Origin: CAWHPS01 sp963831235 | Lineage (GTDB): Bacteria; Fibrobacterota; OXYB2-FULL-49-7; JAEUSG01 | Reading direction: 5' to 3' | Assembly (NCBI GenBank): GCA_963831235.1 | Contig: CAWHPS010000064.1 | Location: 55,736-119,735, forward strand | DNA length: 64,000 nt | In this document: positions 44,186 to 52,308 of the stretch, piece by piece | Layout: every line of letters begins with the position of its first letter | How positions within the stretch are numbered: the stretch's first letter is position 1 | The notes under the pieces: model-generated | What the model saw: only the letters and a program-made list of their open reading frames with translations | What the model was told of the DNA's origin: nothing | Database searches by the model: none | Translations under genes and position numbers: made by a program

Positions 44186-44608
44186 GGTCATAATAGGTTT
44201 ACACTTTCACACTGGGTCAAGATTGTTAAGTGGCCGTTATTTGTGAGCCACACTTCTGTTGCCGACCGGATAGCGGCATGAACCAATAGCTCATTGTCAC
44301 CTCCGATTGACGTTAAAATAAATTCTGCCTGCATCATTATCCACTCATAAGTATTGCTCCTTTCTTTCTGGCTGAATTTGTTTTCAATTCTTCTATTCGC
44401 GAACACTTCACAAGGCATCTTGTTTTAAGGTTACAGGGACTTCTTATTTTCCTTTGGTTGTTAAAAATAGCCGATGAGATAATTTTGGGATAATTGGAAT
44501 CCAAACATTTAAAATAATCCACAGCAAAACACCCTAATCACAATCGGATGGCTGCGTGAGGGATGGAATAAATCCACCTTGCAAGCTGCCTGTTAAATGT
44601 ATTTACCG
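44186..44608. other. Intergenic region without a supported gene
   Basis: 423 bases between the start of the beta-helix gene and the stop of the CoA-binding protein. A 76-codon leftward frame (44188-44418) is present, but it has no recognisable content, no convincing ribosome site, and overlaps the upstream edge of the beta-helix gene. No hairpin terminator seen. Confidence 0.5.
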
Positions 44609-45031
44609 TCAAACCCCGGCTAAAAATTTGTGGAACTTATGAAACCCTTTGCCGAGAAGCATCATCGGACATGCAACGGCTGTTTCAAGGCCTGCTTTTT
44701 TACATGCTTCAATATCCGTAGGCATTACATCCCGTTTGCTGTGGAATAAAACTCTAGTTACGCCGTTTGAGATCATTTGGCCGATCCATGGCGTGATCTC
44801 ATTTTTATCGAGATATATGTAGGCGCATTTCGGTTTCTTAGGAAGTTCGGCAAAGCTTTTGTGAATTTTGATATCGAGGTTACCGGTGGCGTTTTCATTC
44901 ATGGCATATACTTTGATATTGTTATTCTTAAAAGCCGCAAGAATCATTTTCATTGAGCGGTCATCTTTGAGCGGGAAGCCTAATATTACAACCTCGCCAT
45001 CGGAAAAATAATCTTTTGTCAGCTTTGCCAT
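44609..45031 (-). CDS. CoA-binding domain protein (CoA_binding_2 / YccU-like)
   Basis: 140 residues from the ATG at 45031, eight bases after GGAGG. VVILGFPLKDDRSMKMILAA is the Rossmann-like start of small CoA-binding proteins, followed by IKVYAMNENATGNLDIKIHK, KCAYIYLDKNEITPWI and GVTRVLFHSKRD. The normal GxSxxP motif is changed to GFPLKDD. Such proteins bind CoA but lack the ligase half of succinyl-CoA synthetase, and their role is poorly defined. The gene stands alone. Confidence 0.7.
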   Translation of the reverse strand: MAKLTKDYFSDGEVVILGFPLKDDRSMKMILAAFKNNNIKVYAMNENATGNLDIKIHKSFAELPKKPKCAYIYLDKNEITPWIGQMISNGVTRVLFHSKRDVMPTDIEACKKAGLETAVACPMMLLGKGFHKFHKFLAGV

Positions 45032-45541
45032 CTTAAATACCTCCATTATTTGTTGATAGGTGTATGTCTTCTAACGGTCTTGAAAAGGTTTAGACCAAGC
45101 CGGAAAATAAAATACTCCTCCCCCAATATCCTGTCAAGCCTTTATCGAATGAACGTATTCGCCTACTCACTTATCCCCAGTTTTGAATTGTCATAGACGG
45201 AAAAGCTTTAGCATTCTAATTAACCCTCACCCCTTTTTCCCCTCTCCCGTGAGCGGGAGAGGGGCCAGGGGTGAGGGCCATAAAGGAATGACCAAATATA
45301 TTAATACATTAACAAAGGCCAAAGCTGGGGAGCTCTGAGATTCGCCTATCCTAATTCTGAAATAACTTACGTTGTTTTTATTTATTCTTTATAGGGCATC
45401 GTAATATTTAACGAGTGGCCACAAGATGTAGCGTAAAAACATTTACCACCAATATGTCAACATACCCCATCCCCAATGCCGTTGACCTATGGTTGACGCG
45501 TGATAATTTAAATGTAAAGAAGCCTTTCGGCCTTCCCTGAA
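45032..45541. other. Intergenic region carrying one extragenic palindromic repeat
   Basis: No gene is supported. The only clear element is the REP-like hairpin at 45224-45277. Weak inverted symmetry also occurs at ~45520 (AAGCC / GGCCTT). Confidence 0.5.
45224..45277. repeat. Extragenic palindromic repeat, nested hairpin
   Basis: The outer arms CCCTCACCCC (45224-45233) and GGGGTGAGGG (45268-45277) enclose CCCCTCTCCC (45239-45248) pairing with GGGAGAGGGG (45255-45264) around a GTGAGC loop. It shares both arms with 12833-12974, 32 kb away. Confidence 0.85.
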
Positions 45542-45722
45542 TTTGTCCGGCGGCACAGGCCGCCGGTTAGTCATATAGTTGGTTTATTAATCCCCCCAAG
45601 CCAGAGACGGCTCGGGGGGAAAAAGGAAAACAATGATAGCTAAATACGAGGCCGTCTCTGGCCTCGTACATAAAAACACAAATTTAATTGAACAGCCAGC
45701 GGCTTCCGTGTCGCCGGACAAA
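45542..45722. repeat. Structured intergenic element with terminal inverted repeats and two hairpins with complementary loops
   Basis: The ends TTTGTCCGGCGGCAC (from 45543) and GTGTCGCCGGACAAA (to 45723) are inverted copies with one mismatch. Inside are: hairpin CCGGCGGC-acag-GCCGCCGG (45547-45566); hairpin A, TCCCCCC/GGGGGGA extended by AGCC/GGCT with loop AGAGAC (45591-45620); and hairpin B, TACGAGGCC/GGCCTCGTA with loop GTCTCT (45645-45668). The two loops are exact complements, allowing a kissing interaction of six to ten base pairs. A 36-codon frame (45633-45743, AAGGA upstream) overlaps it. It sits 50 bp before the rpsT promoter. It could be a MITE-like element or a regulatory RNA. Confidence 0.6.
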
Positions 45723-45772
45723 AGTAGCAAAGAAGAAAGTTGAGTATCTATTAAGCAAACCAGCTCTTTTTA

Positions 45773-45800
45773 TTGACAGAATCCCCGGCTATCATATATT
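45773..45800 (+). promoter_or_regulatory. Promoter for rpsT
   Basis: TTGACA at 45773-45778, a 16-bp spacer and TATATT at 45795-45800, 41 bp before the rpsT start. Confidence 0.6.
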
Positions 45801-45840
45801 TTTTAACCATTCGTTAATAACGTTTTAAAAGGAGATAAAC

Positions 45841-46098
45841 TTGGCACATCACAAATCAGCGATCAAGCGCATCAAGACAAGCGAGAAAAGCAAGAAGCGC
45901 AACCGGACAAGACAAAGCGTCATCAGGGGTCTTGTACGCAAACTGGCCAAAGCCGAAGGCGAAGCCGCGGTTAAGCTAGGCAAAGAGCTCTGTTCAACTG
46001 TTGACAAGCTTGCGGGCAAGGGGCTTATCCATAAAAACAAAGCTTCTCACATGAAATCCGCGGCGCAAAAAAAGATGGCGGCTTCGACGGCAAAATAA
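45841..46098 (+). CDS. rpsT: 30S ribosomal protein S20
   Basis: 85 residues, normal length, highly basic. AHHKSAIKRIKTSEKSKKRN followed by RTRQSVIRGLVRKL and the C-terminal IHKNKASHMKSAAQKKMA are the S20 signature; it binds 16S rRNA during assembly of the small subunit. The start is TTG, eight bases after AGGAG; TTG starts are common in S20 genes and can limit synthesis by autoregulation. A strong terminator follows, so it is probably a single-gene unit. Confidence 0.96.
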   Translation: MAHHKSAIKRIKTSEKSKKRNRTRQSVIRGLVRKLAKAEGEAAVKLGKELCSTVDKLAGKGLIHKNKASHMKSAAQKKMAASTAK

Positions 46099-46133
46099 CC
46101 TATTCTTGCTTTGTAAATAAAAATGGTTTAAGG

Positions 46134-46161
46134 AAAGCCCCGTAAAAAGGGCTTTTTTTTT
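46134..46161 (+). terminator. Rho-independent terminator of rpsT
   Basis: AAAGCCC (46134-46140), an eight-base loop, GGGCTTT, then a run of T to 46161. It separates rpsT from lysA; lysA starts 15 bp later, so some read-through may feed lysA. Confidence 0.88.
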
Positions 46162-46175
46162 AAGGGAAATTAAAC

Positions 46176-47423
46176 ATGAAAGAATTCAATTACAAAAACC
46201 GTGAGCTTTTCTGCGAGGACGTTTCCATAAGAAAACTTGCAGAACAGCATGGTACCCCACTTTATATATACAGCCGAAAGGCCTTTGAAAACAGGTTCAA
46301 CGAAATCCGAAAGGCTTTTGCGCCAGTATCACCCCTTATATGCTTTTCCGTAAAATCAAACTCGAATCTCGCAATATTGAAGCTGCTCTCTACAATGGGA
46401 GCCGGAGCAGATATCGTATCCGGCGGCGAACTTTTCAGGTCCCTCAAGGCAGGCATAAACCCGTCAAAGATAGTGTATGCAGGCGTTGGGAAAACTGATG
46501 AAGAAATCCGATACGCCATTAAAAGCCGCATCCATCTTTTTAATGTTGAATCAATGCCGGAGCTTAACGCAATCAACAGTATTGCAAAAGAGTGCGGAAC
46601 AAAGGCCCGTATCGGACTTCGAATAAACCCTGATGTTGATGCAAAAACCCACGCCAAGACCACAACAGGCAAAAAAGAAAATAAGTTCGGTCTGCCGATA
46701 AATCAGGCCGGCCATTACTTTTCGGTTGCAAATAACCTGTCCAACGTCACGCTTGCAGCAATCGATGTGCATCTGGGCTCCCCGATATTTTCAACCGAAC
46801 CTTATGTTAAGGCAATGAAAAAGATTATGCTGCTTTTAAATGAGCTTAAAAAGAACGGCATTCACTTGACTGAAATCGATATAGGCGGAGGGTTCGGTGT
46901 GAATTATCATAACCAGAATCCCTTTACCCCAAAAGAGCTCGCAGATAAACTTGTTCCGCATATCCGCAAAAGCGGCCTTGAATTCATTTGCGAACCAGGA
47001 CGTTATATTACCGGCAACTCGGCGGTGCTTGCTGTAAAGGTGCTTTATGTCAAAAAAACCGGGTTCAAGAATTTCATAATTGTCGATACCGGCATGAATG
47101 ATCTTGTCAGGCCCGCAATGTACGACAGTTATCACGAAATCGAACCTGTTATAAAAACCTCGGCAAAATCCATAACAACCGACATTGTAGGGCCGATATG
47201 CGAGTCTTCTGATTTCCTTGGAAAGGAGCGCCTTTTACCGGAACCTGTTCCAGGGGATGTTTTAGCGGTAATGACCGCAGGTGCCTATGGTTTTTCCATG
47301 TCGTCCAACTACAATACCAGGCCGCGGGCATGCGAAGTAATGGTGAACGGCAGTCGATCTGTAATAATACGCAGAAGGGAAGTCTTTTCAGACCTCATAC
47401 GCGGAGAAAGCATTGCGATATAA
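46176..47423 (+). CDS. lysA: Diaminopimelate decarboxylase
   Basis: 415 residues. PLP-binding Lys in LICFSVKSNSNLAIL, GAGADIVSGGELFRSLKAG, the Gly-rich phosphate site DIGGGFGVNYH, FICEPGRYITGNSAVL and the substrate-binding CESSDFLGKERLLP near residue 345 (the conserved Cys-Glu of LysA) identify it. It makes L-lysine from meso-diaminopimelate. The downstream gene overlaps its last codons by 11 bp. Confidence 0.94.
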   Translation: MKEFNYKNRELFCEDVSIRKLAEQHGTPLYIYSRKAFENRFNEIRKAFAPVSPLICFSVKSNSNLAILKLLSTMGAGADIVSGGELFRSLKAGINPSKIVYAGVGKTDEEIRYAIKSRIHLFNVESMPELNAINSIAKECGTKARIGLRINPDVDAKTHAKTTTGKKENKFGLPINQAGHYFSVANNLSNVTLAAIDVHLGSPIFSTEPYVKAMKKIMLLLNELKKNGIHLTEIDIGGGFGVNYHNQNPFTPKELADKLVPHIRKSGLEFICEPGRYITGNSAVLAVKVLYVKKTGFKNFIIVDTGMNDLVRPAMYDSYHEIEPVIKTSAKSITTDIVGPICESSDFLGKERLLPEPVPGDVLAVMTAGAYGFSMSSNYNTRPRACEVMVNGSRSVIIRRREVFSDLIRGESIAI

Positions 47424-47946
47424 ATTAAGGGACCTGCGCATTTTTCCCTTTGTCATGATAGTGCTATTTTTTTTAATGGTCCTTTTGAATCTTCGATCAA
47501 AAAGCAGATCACACTTAGCCCCTGCTGTAATAGGGGCAGGAGCGCAGAATCCGTCCCAAGCCATGTTCAATGAATTCGAAGCAATAATGCTTAAGGCAGG
47601 TTCAAAGAATACGGAAGATACAATGGGAGTCTCTCAATTTGAAATAAAGACAAATGAAAAATGGGAGGAAATACAGTGCCGCCTTAAATACAGGATGAAA
47701 AAAGAGGGCGACCTGTTCTTTATCTTTTCATGGTTTCACGAGAACACCCTTATGAAACACGATACCATTTGGTACTCAGCATCCGAAAACACTGCCATGA
47801 GCCGCTACATGGTTGAGAGGAAAGAAACAGGCCACTGGTCGGTTGATATAGGGCTCAAGGACAACATTTTGCTCAAAACACTTTGTTTCGAGGTCTCGGC
47901 AGGAAAAGAGCCGGCACATTTCCGAAGCCTTAAAACAGACTTCTAA
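47413..47946 (+). CDS. Membrane-anchored protein with a DUF2914-like C-terminal domain
   Basis: 177 residues. The TTG start at 47413 follows GGAG by seven bases and overlaps lysA. One membrane anchor (FVMIVLFFLMVLLNL) is preceded by basic residues, so the bulk is periplasmic. The C-terminal ~85 residues (FSWFHENTLMKHDTIWYSAS, then GHWSVDIGLKDNILLKTLCF) resemble DUF2914, where a W-x-H-G-like strand and a GxWxVxL strand are conserved. It precedes a FecR-domain protein by 14 bp. Function unknown. Confidence 0.65.
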   Translation: MRYKLRDLRIFPFVMIVLFFLMVLLNLRSKSRSHLAPAVIGAGAQNPSQAMFNEFEAIMLKAGSKNTEDTMGVSQFEIKTNEKWEEIQCRLKYRMKKEGDLFFIFSWFHENTLMKHDTIWYSASENTAMSRYMVERKETGHWSVDIGLKDNILLKTLCFEVSAGKEPAHFRSLKTDF

Positions 47947-47960
47947 GAAGGGGGTCTCAA

Positions 47961-49187
47961 ATGCATTTTATCATAACATATATCCTATCTGCACTTATAA
48001 TATCTTATGCCGCAATCCCCGGAAGAATGAACAATTCTCCTTCTATTGCCAAAGTGGGATTTCTTAAAGGCATACTTGAACTCAACAGGGCTGGTACACA
48101 GGATTGGTGCTTTGCCGATACTTCAACAAAACTTTTTGACAGCGACAGAATACGCACAGGCCGGAAAAGTATCGCGGCCATAAATATGCCGGGGGGTCTC
48201 AAATTGTTTCTGAATGAAGAAAGTAAGGTCAGGATTGAATCCGGATCACCTGGCAGAGAGAAGGTAAACCTGAATACGATAAGCATCTTTTCAGGAAGTT
48301 GCTATATAATGACAATGGATGAAAGCGATTCGCTTTATCAACATAACATAATCACACCTTCAGCTTTATTCACAGTCAGGAACGGAACGGGATTTGGAAT
48401 AACTTCCGACCAGTCAAGTAACAGAGCGGATATCCTAGTTCTTAACGGCACTGTAACCGCAAAGAACATAAGCCTGACAAAAGAGATATCCATTCCAGCC
48501 GGGAAAACCACCTCCATAGAAATAGGAAGAGAAATCGAACGCTCCCGTGCATCAGACAGCATAGATGTTTCAAATTTAAGTTGGATTAACACAATAATTC
48601 CAGGCCTTGTTATTAAAGAAGCGAACAAGGCCGGCGTAAAACGAGAACAGACAAGGGCCATCCTTGGCGGAAATGCCGAGGATCGTATTGTTGTGACCTG
48701 CTTCACCAACCATTCCGACTATAGCGGACTATGGGACATTGAAAAAGCATTATCATCCATGACAGCTAACATTTTAAAAAGTAACGCCGGCCTTCCTATT
48801 GAACTTACGGGATCACACCCTGATGAAAAGACCATTGACAGCCTAAAAAAAAAGGCGACAATAGTAATCATAGGGAATATTACGGCTTTTGAACTCAGCA
48901 AAGGCACAAAAATCAGCGGCTCCAAGGGCAACTTTCAGGGCCAGCTTACGTGTCGCCTGGAAATAACATTTACACTCATAAGCCCAGCCGACAACAGAAC
49001 GCTTACGGCTTTTGCGGTCACGGAGAAAATAAAGGAAAACGAAGTCCCGGGCAACACCTTCAAGGACATTGCCGAACGCCCGTTTTCCATGGACGACAAG
49101 ATATTCTTTGAAAGCATAATCGGCAGAACCGTACAAAGCGTTATGAATAAAATGTTGTCGCAAATGAAAGGATATTTGAGTCTTTAA
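47961..49187 (+). CDS. FecR-domain envelope protein
   Basis: 408 residues. A signal peptide (IITYILSALIISYAAIPG) is followed by a FecR-type beta domain (residues ~30-170: VGFLKGILELNRAGTQDWCF, FDSDRIRTGRKSIAAINM, LNEESKVRIES, ALFTVRNGTGFGI). The C-terminal ~190 residues form a second soluble domain with a CsgG/TolB-like look (AEDRIVVTCFTNHSDYSGLW, ATIVIIGNITAFE). It lies between the DUF2914-like gene and cstA, with one base to cstA. Probably periplasmic or outer-membrane associated; no sigma/anti-sigma partner is present. Confidence 0.75.
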   Translation: MHFIITYILSALIISYAAIPGRMNNSPSIAKVGFLKGILELNRAGTQDWCFADTSTKLFDSDRIRTGRKSIAAINMPGGLKLFLNEESKVRIESGSPGREKVNLNTISIFSGSCYIMTMDESDSLYQHNIITPSALFTVRNGTGFGITSDQSSNRADILVLNGTVTAKNISLTKEISIPAGKTTSIEIGREIERSRASDSIDVSNLSWINTIIPGLVIKEANKAGVKREQTRAILGGNAEDRIVVTCFTNHSDYSGLWDIEKALSSMTANILKSNAGLPIELTGSHPDEKTIDSLKKKATIVIIGNITAFELSKGTKISGSKGNFQGQLTCRLEITFTLISPADNRTLTAFAVTEKIKENEVPGNTFKDIAERPFSMDDKIFFESIIGRTVQSVMNKMLSQMKGYLSL

Positions 49188-49188
49188 A

Positions 49189-51084
49189 ATGAAAAAATTA
49201 AAAATAGTCATTTGGACTCTTTTATCCATACTTGCCGCAATTTCGCTTGCAGGTGTTGCGCGTGTTTTCAACCCCACTGAAAAGGTAAACTCACTTTGGA
49301 TACTCTCAGCTTCAGCCTGCATTTTTACGCTCGCATATCGTTTCTATGCCGCGTTTATTTCAGCCAAAATATTATCCATTGATCCCAATTACGTAACACC
49401 TGCACACAGGCTTCGCGATGGAATAGACTACGAACCCACACCGCGCCTCGTGCTTTTCGGCCACCACTTTGCCGCCATTGCAGGCGCGGGCCCGCTTATT
49501 GGCCCGATGCTAGCGGCACAGTTCGGCTATATGCCAGGTTTCTTATGGATACTAATTGGCTCCGTATTTGCCGGGGCTGTTCACGACATGGTAATTCTCG
49601 GGGCTTCCGTAAGACGCAATGGAAAGTCCCTGCCAAGCATTGCAAAGGACGAGATTGGGCCCATTGGAGGTTTTGCAGCATCGCTTGCAGTAATATTCAT
49701 AATAATGGTTGCACTTGCCGGATTGGGACTCGCTGTTGTAAATGCGCTCACCCTTAACCCGTGGGGCACATTCACAATTGCAATCACCATTCCAATAGCT
49801 CTTCTGATGGGGTTTTATCTTTTCCGTTTCAGAGTGGGCAAGGTAGGCGAGGTCAGCGTCATAGGGGTTATCCTCCTTTCCTGCGCAGTTATTTTCGGTC
49901 ACTTTATACCAGGTTCGCCACTCGAAAGCATATTTACCCTGAACAGGAACCCGCTCATTGTAACTCTTGCTGTTTATGGTTTCTTTGCTTCAGTGCTGCC
50001 GGTATGGATGCTTCTTTGCCCTAGGGATTACCTTTCGACATATATGAAGATCGGCACAATCGCCCTGCTTGCCATAGGCATCATCATAATGGCCCCAAAG
50101 ATTCAGATGCCGGCATTAACGCAGTTTGCAACCGGAAACGGCCCTATTATCCCGGGTAAACTTTATCCTTTCATGTTCATAACAATTGCCTGCGGGGCCA
50201 TTTCAGGATTCCATGCGCTAATTGCCTCTGGTACTACACCCAAAATGATTATGAGCGAAAAAGACATTAAGTTCATCGGATATGGATCCATGCTCGTCGA
50301 GGGCTTTGTAGCCATCATGGCCCTCATTGCAGCAACTGTCCTTATTCCAGGTGATTACCTTGCAATCAACACAAAGCTTTCGCCTGAAGCCCTTGCCAAT
50401 CTTGGATTCCCAGTTGACAAAATAAAGGAGCTTTCCGCAATGGTGGGGGTAAATGTCGAGGGACGCCCGGGCGGCGCTGTTTCCCTGGCAGTCGGAATGG
50501 CATCAATACTATCCAACATCCCTGGCATGAAAGCCCTTATGCCATATTGGTATAACTTCGCACTCATGTTCGAGGCACTTTTTATTCTCACTACGGTCGA
50601 TGCGGGTACGCGCGTGGCACGCTTCCTGCTCCAGGAAATAGGCGGCACAATATGGACGCCCCTTGGCCGTCAAAGGTCGATTCCGGGCATACTCATATTC
50701 AGCCTGATCGTTGTGATATCATGGGCCTACCTGATTTATTCCGGCAACGTGTCAAGCATCTGGCCCATGTTCGGAGTGGCAAACCAGCTTTTGGCAGGGG
50801 TCGCACTCGGGGTCGCGACAACACTCATAATAAAGGCCGGAAAAGTCCGATATGCCTGGGTGACCTTTGTTCCAATGGCTTTCATGTTCACAACAACTCT
50901 GATTGCAGCAAAGGACCTATTGATTATGTTCCGGGCAAAAGCCGCGTCATCAGCCAACTTATCCGATGCTTTCAATTATAATCTTGATTTTGTCCTTGTT
51001 GCTGCCATGGCCATACTCGCTATTATTGCGCTTCTTGATATCATATATAAATGGTTCCAATGGTTCAATAAAAAAAAGCCTTGA
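49189..51084 (+). CDS. cstA: CstA-family transporter (carbon starvation protein; peptide/pyruvate uptake)
   Basis: 631 residues with about 16 membrane helices. Signature segments are YEPTPRLVLFGHHFAAIAGA then GPLIGPMLAAQFGYMPGFLW, GAVHDMVILGASVRRNGKSL, ISGFHALIASGTTPKMI and the late WPMFGVANQLLAGVALG. CstA family members import peptides or pyruvate on carbon limitation. It ends with KWFQWFNKKKP. It is translated in series with the FecR-domain gene (one-base gap). Confidence 0.93.
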   Translation: MKKLKIVIWTLLSILAAISLAGVARVFNPTEKVNSLWILSASACIFTLAYRFYAAFISAKILSIDPNYVTPAHRLRDGIDYEPTPRLVLFGHHFAAIAGAGPLIGPMLAAQFGYMPGFLWILIGSVFAGAVHDMVILGASVRRNGKSLPSIAKDEIGPIGGFAASLAVIFIIMVALAGLGLAVVNALTLNPWGTFTIAITIPIALLMGFYLFRFRVGKVGEVSVIGVILLSCAVIFGHFIPGSPLESIFTLNRNPLIVTLAVYGFFASVLPVWMLLCPRDYLSTYMKIGTIALLAIGIIIMAPKIQMPALTQFATGNGPIIPGKLYPFMFITIACGAISGFHALIASGTTPKMIMSEKDIKFIGYGSMLVEGFVAIMALIAATVLIPGDYLAINTKLSPEALANLGFPVDKIKELSAMVGVNVEGRPGGAVSLAVGMASILSNIPGMKALMPYWYNFALMFEALFILTTVDAGTRVARFLLQEIGGTIWTPLGRQRSIPGILIFSLIVVISWAYLIYSGNVSSIWPMFGVANQLLAGVALGVATTLIIKAGKVRYAWVTFVPMAFMFTTTLIAAKDLLIMFRAKAASSANLSDAFNYNLDFVLVAAMAILAIIALLDIIYKWFQWFNKKKP

Positions 51085-51168
51085 TTTCAGGGCCCATACC
51101 AACGATTTTATAGGCTGCTTAAAGCCTTGGAAAGATATCAATAAAGAAATAAATACACAGGAGCAGAC

Positions 51169-52308
51169 ATGAAATTCTCTCTTAGAAAAGCCGAACTTTT
51201 AGGACTTCTTCAAAAGGTTGTGAATATCGTACCAGCCCGTTCAACATTGCCGATACTATCCAATATAAGCGTACAACTTAACGGATCCCTTCTTGTGCTC
51301 AGGGCAACGGATCTGGATCTTTCTATAACAACAACAGCGGACATCGGTTCCGGCTCCGGTTCACACGACTTCATTGTAAACGCCAAACGGCTTTTTGACG
51401 TTATAAAGGAGCTGCCTGAAACAGACATCTCTTTTGATCTCTCTTCAAAGGAATTCCTTAAAGTTGAGACCCCGACAGACGAATTCAAGCTTCCAATCCA
51501 GTCATCAGAGAATTTTCCTGAAACTCCATCTTTCAAAGAAACTTTTAGGTTCACCATTAAAAGTTCAACCCTTGACGAAATGGGTTCCCGTGTTCGTTTT
51601 GCCGTTGCCAAAGACACGACCCGCGCAGCACTCAAGGGAGTACTTTGCGAGCTGTCCGGAAACACTATAAAGATGGTGGCAACCGATGGTCACAAGCTAT
51701 GCTTGTGTCAGGAAGATAATCTGCCTGAAAAAGCAAAAGACAAGATTTCAATAATCATACCACCCAAAGCTCTTGACCAGATTTCCAAAATCATCTCGAA
51801 CCCGGACGACATCATAACCGTCCGACTGGGGCAAATCTACGCGGAGTTCTCGGCCAACAAGACATCCGTAACAACGAAACTCATTGAGGGCGAATACCCC
51901 AACTACGACGATGCTATTCCCAAGAACAATCCAAAAAAGGCCATTGTTAAGCGTGATGAACTTTTCTCCGTGTTGCGACGCATCTCCGTGATGTCCAACA
52001 GCCGTACGCGCCAGGTTCGATTCGCATTTTCGAAAAACACGCTCACCGTATCATCTTCCGACCGCGACTTTCGGGGAGAAGGCAAAAGCTCTCTTTCAGT
52101 GCAGTACGACCATGAAGCCTCAGTAATTGGTTTCAATGCCGATTTCTTCATTGAAATATTAAGATTGCTTGATGATGAAGATGTTGTTGTGAGCATGAAT
52201 ACGGCCCTGTCAGCCACAATCATACAGCCCATGAGCGAGGGCAAGAGCCGCCGCATGCTGTTTCTTATAATGCCGCTCCGTCTCCTTGACGAAGAATCAA
52301 ATGACTAA
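51169..52308 (+). CDS. dnaN: DNA polymerase III beta sliding clamp
   Basis: 379 residues, three clamp domains. MKFSLRKAELLGLLQKVVNI, STLPILSNISVQLNG, RATDLDLSITTTADI, VATDGHKLCLCQED, IIPPKALDQISKII and the C-terminal MSEGKSRRMLFLIMPLRL (the family end MPxRL) identify it. The start follows AGGAG by six bases. It is not next to dnaA, recF or gyrB; it sits between cstA and a T9SS-type barrel gene, whose start overlaps its 3' end by eight bases. Confidence 0.96.
   Translation: MKFSLRKAELLGLLQKVVNIVPARSTLPILSNISVQLNGSLLVLRATDLDLSITTTADIGSGSGSHDFIVNAKRLFDVIKELPETDISFDLSSKEFLKVETPTDEFKLPIQSSENFPETPSFKETFRFTIKSSTLDEMGSRVRFAVAKDTTRAALKGVLCELSGNTIKMVATDGHKLCLCQEDNLPEKAKDKISIIIPPKALDQISKIISNPDDIITVRLGQIYAEFSANKTSVTTKLIEGEYPNYDDAIPKNNPKKAIVKRDELFSVLRRISVMSNSRTRQVRFAFSKNTLTVSSSDRDFRGEGKSSLSVQYDHEASVIGFNADFFIEILRLLDDEDVVVSMNTALSATIIQPMSEGKSRRMLFLIMPLRLLDEESND

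Noticed and set aside
44188..44418. 76-codon leftward frame upstream of the beta-helix gene
   Set aside because: No recognisable content, weak ribosome site and overlap with the next start; likely chance.
45633..45743. 36-codon frame inside the structured element, with AAGGA upstream
   Set aside because: Its sequence is dictated by the inverted repeats and hairpins; the repeat end gives SPDKSSKEES-like peptides by itself. Kept only as a note in the repeat entry.
51169..52308. Chromosomal origin near dnaN
   Set aside because: No dnaA, recF or gyrB beside it and no DnaA-box cluster or AT-rich origin seen.
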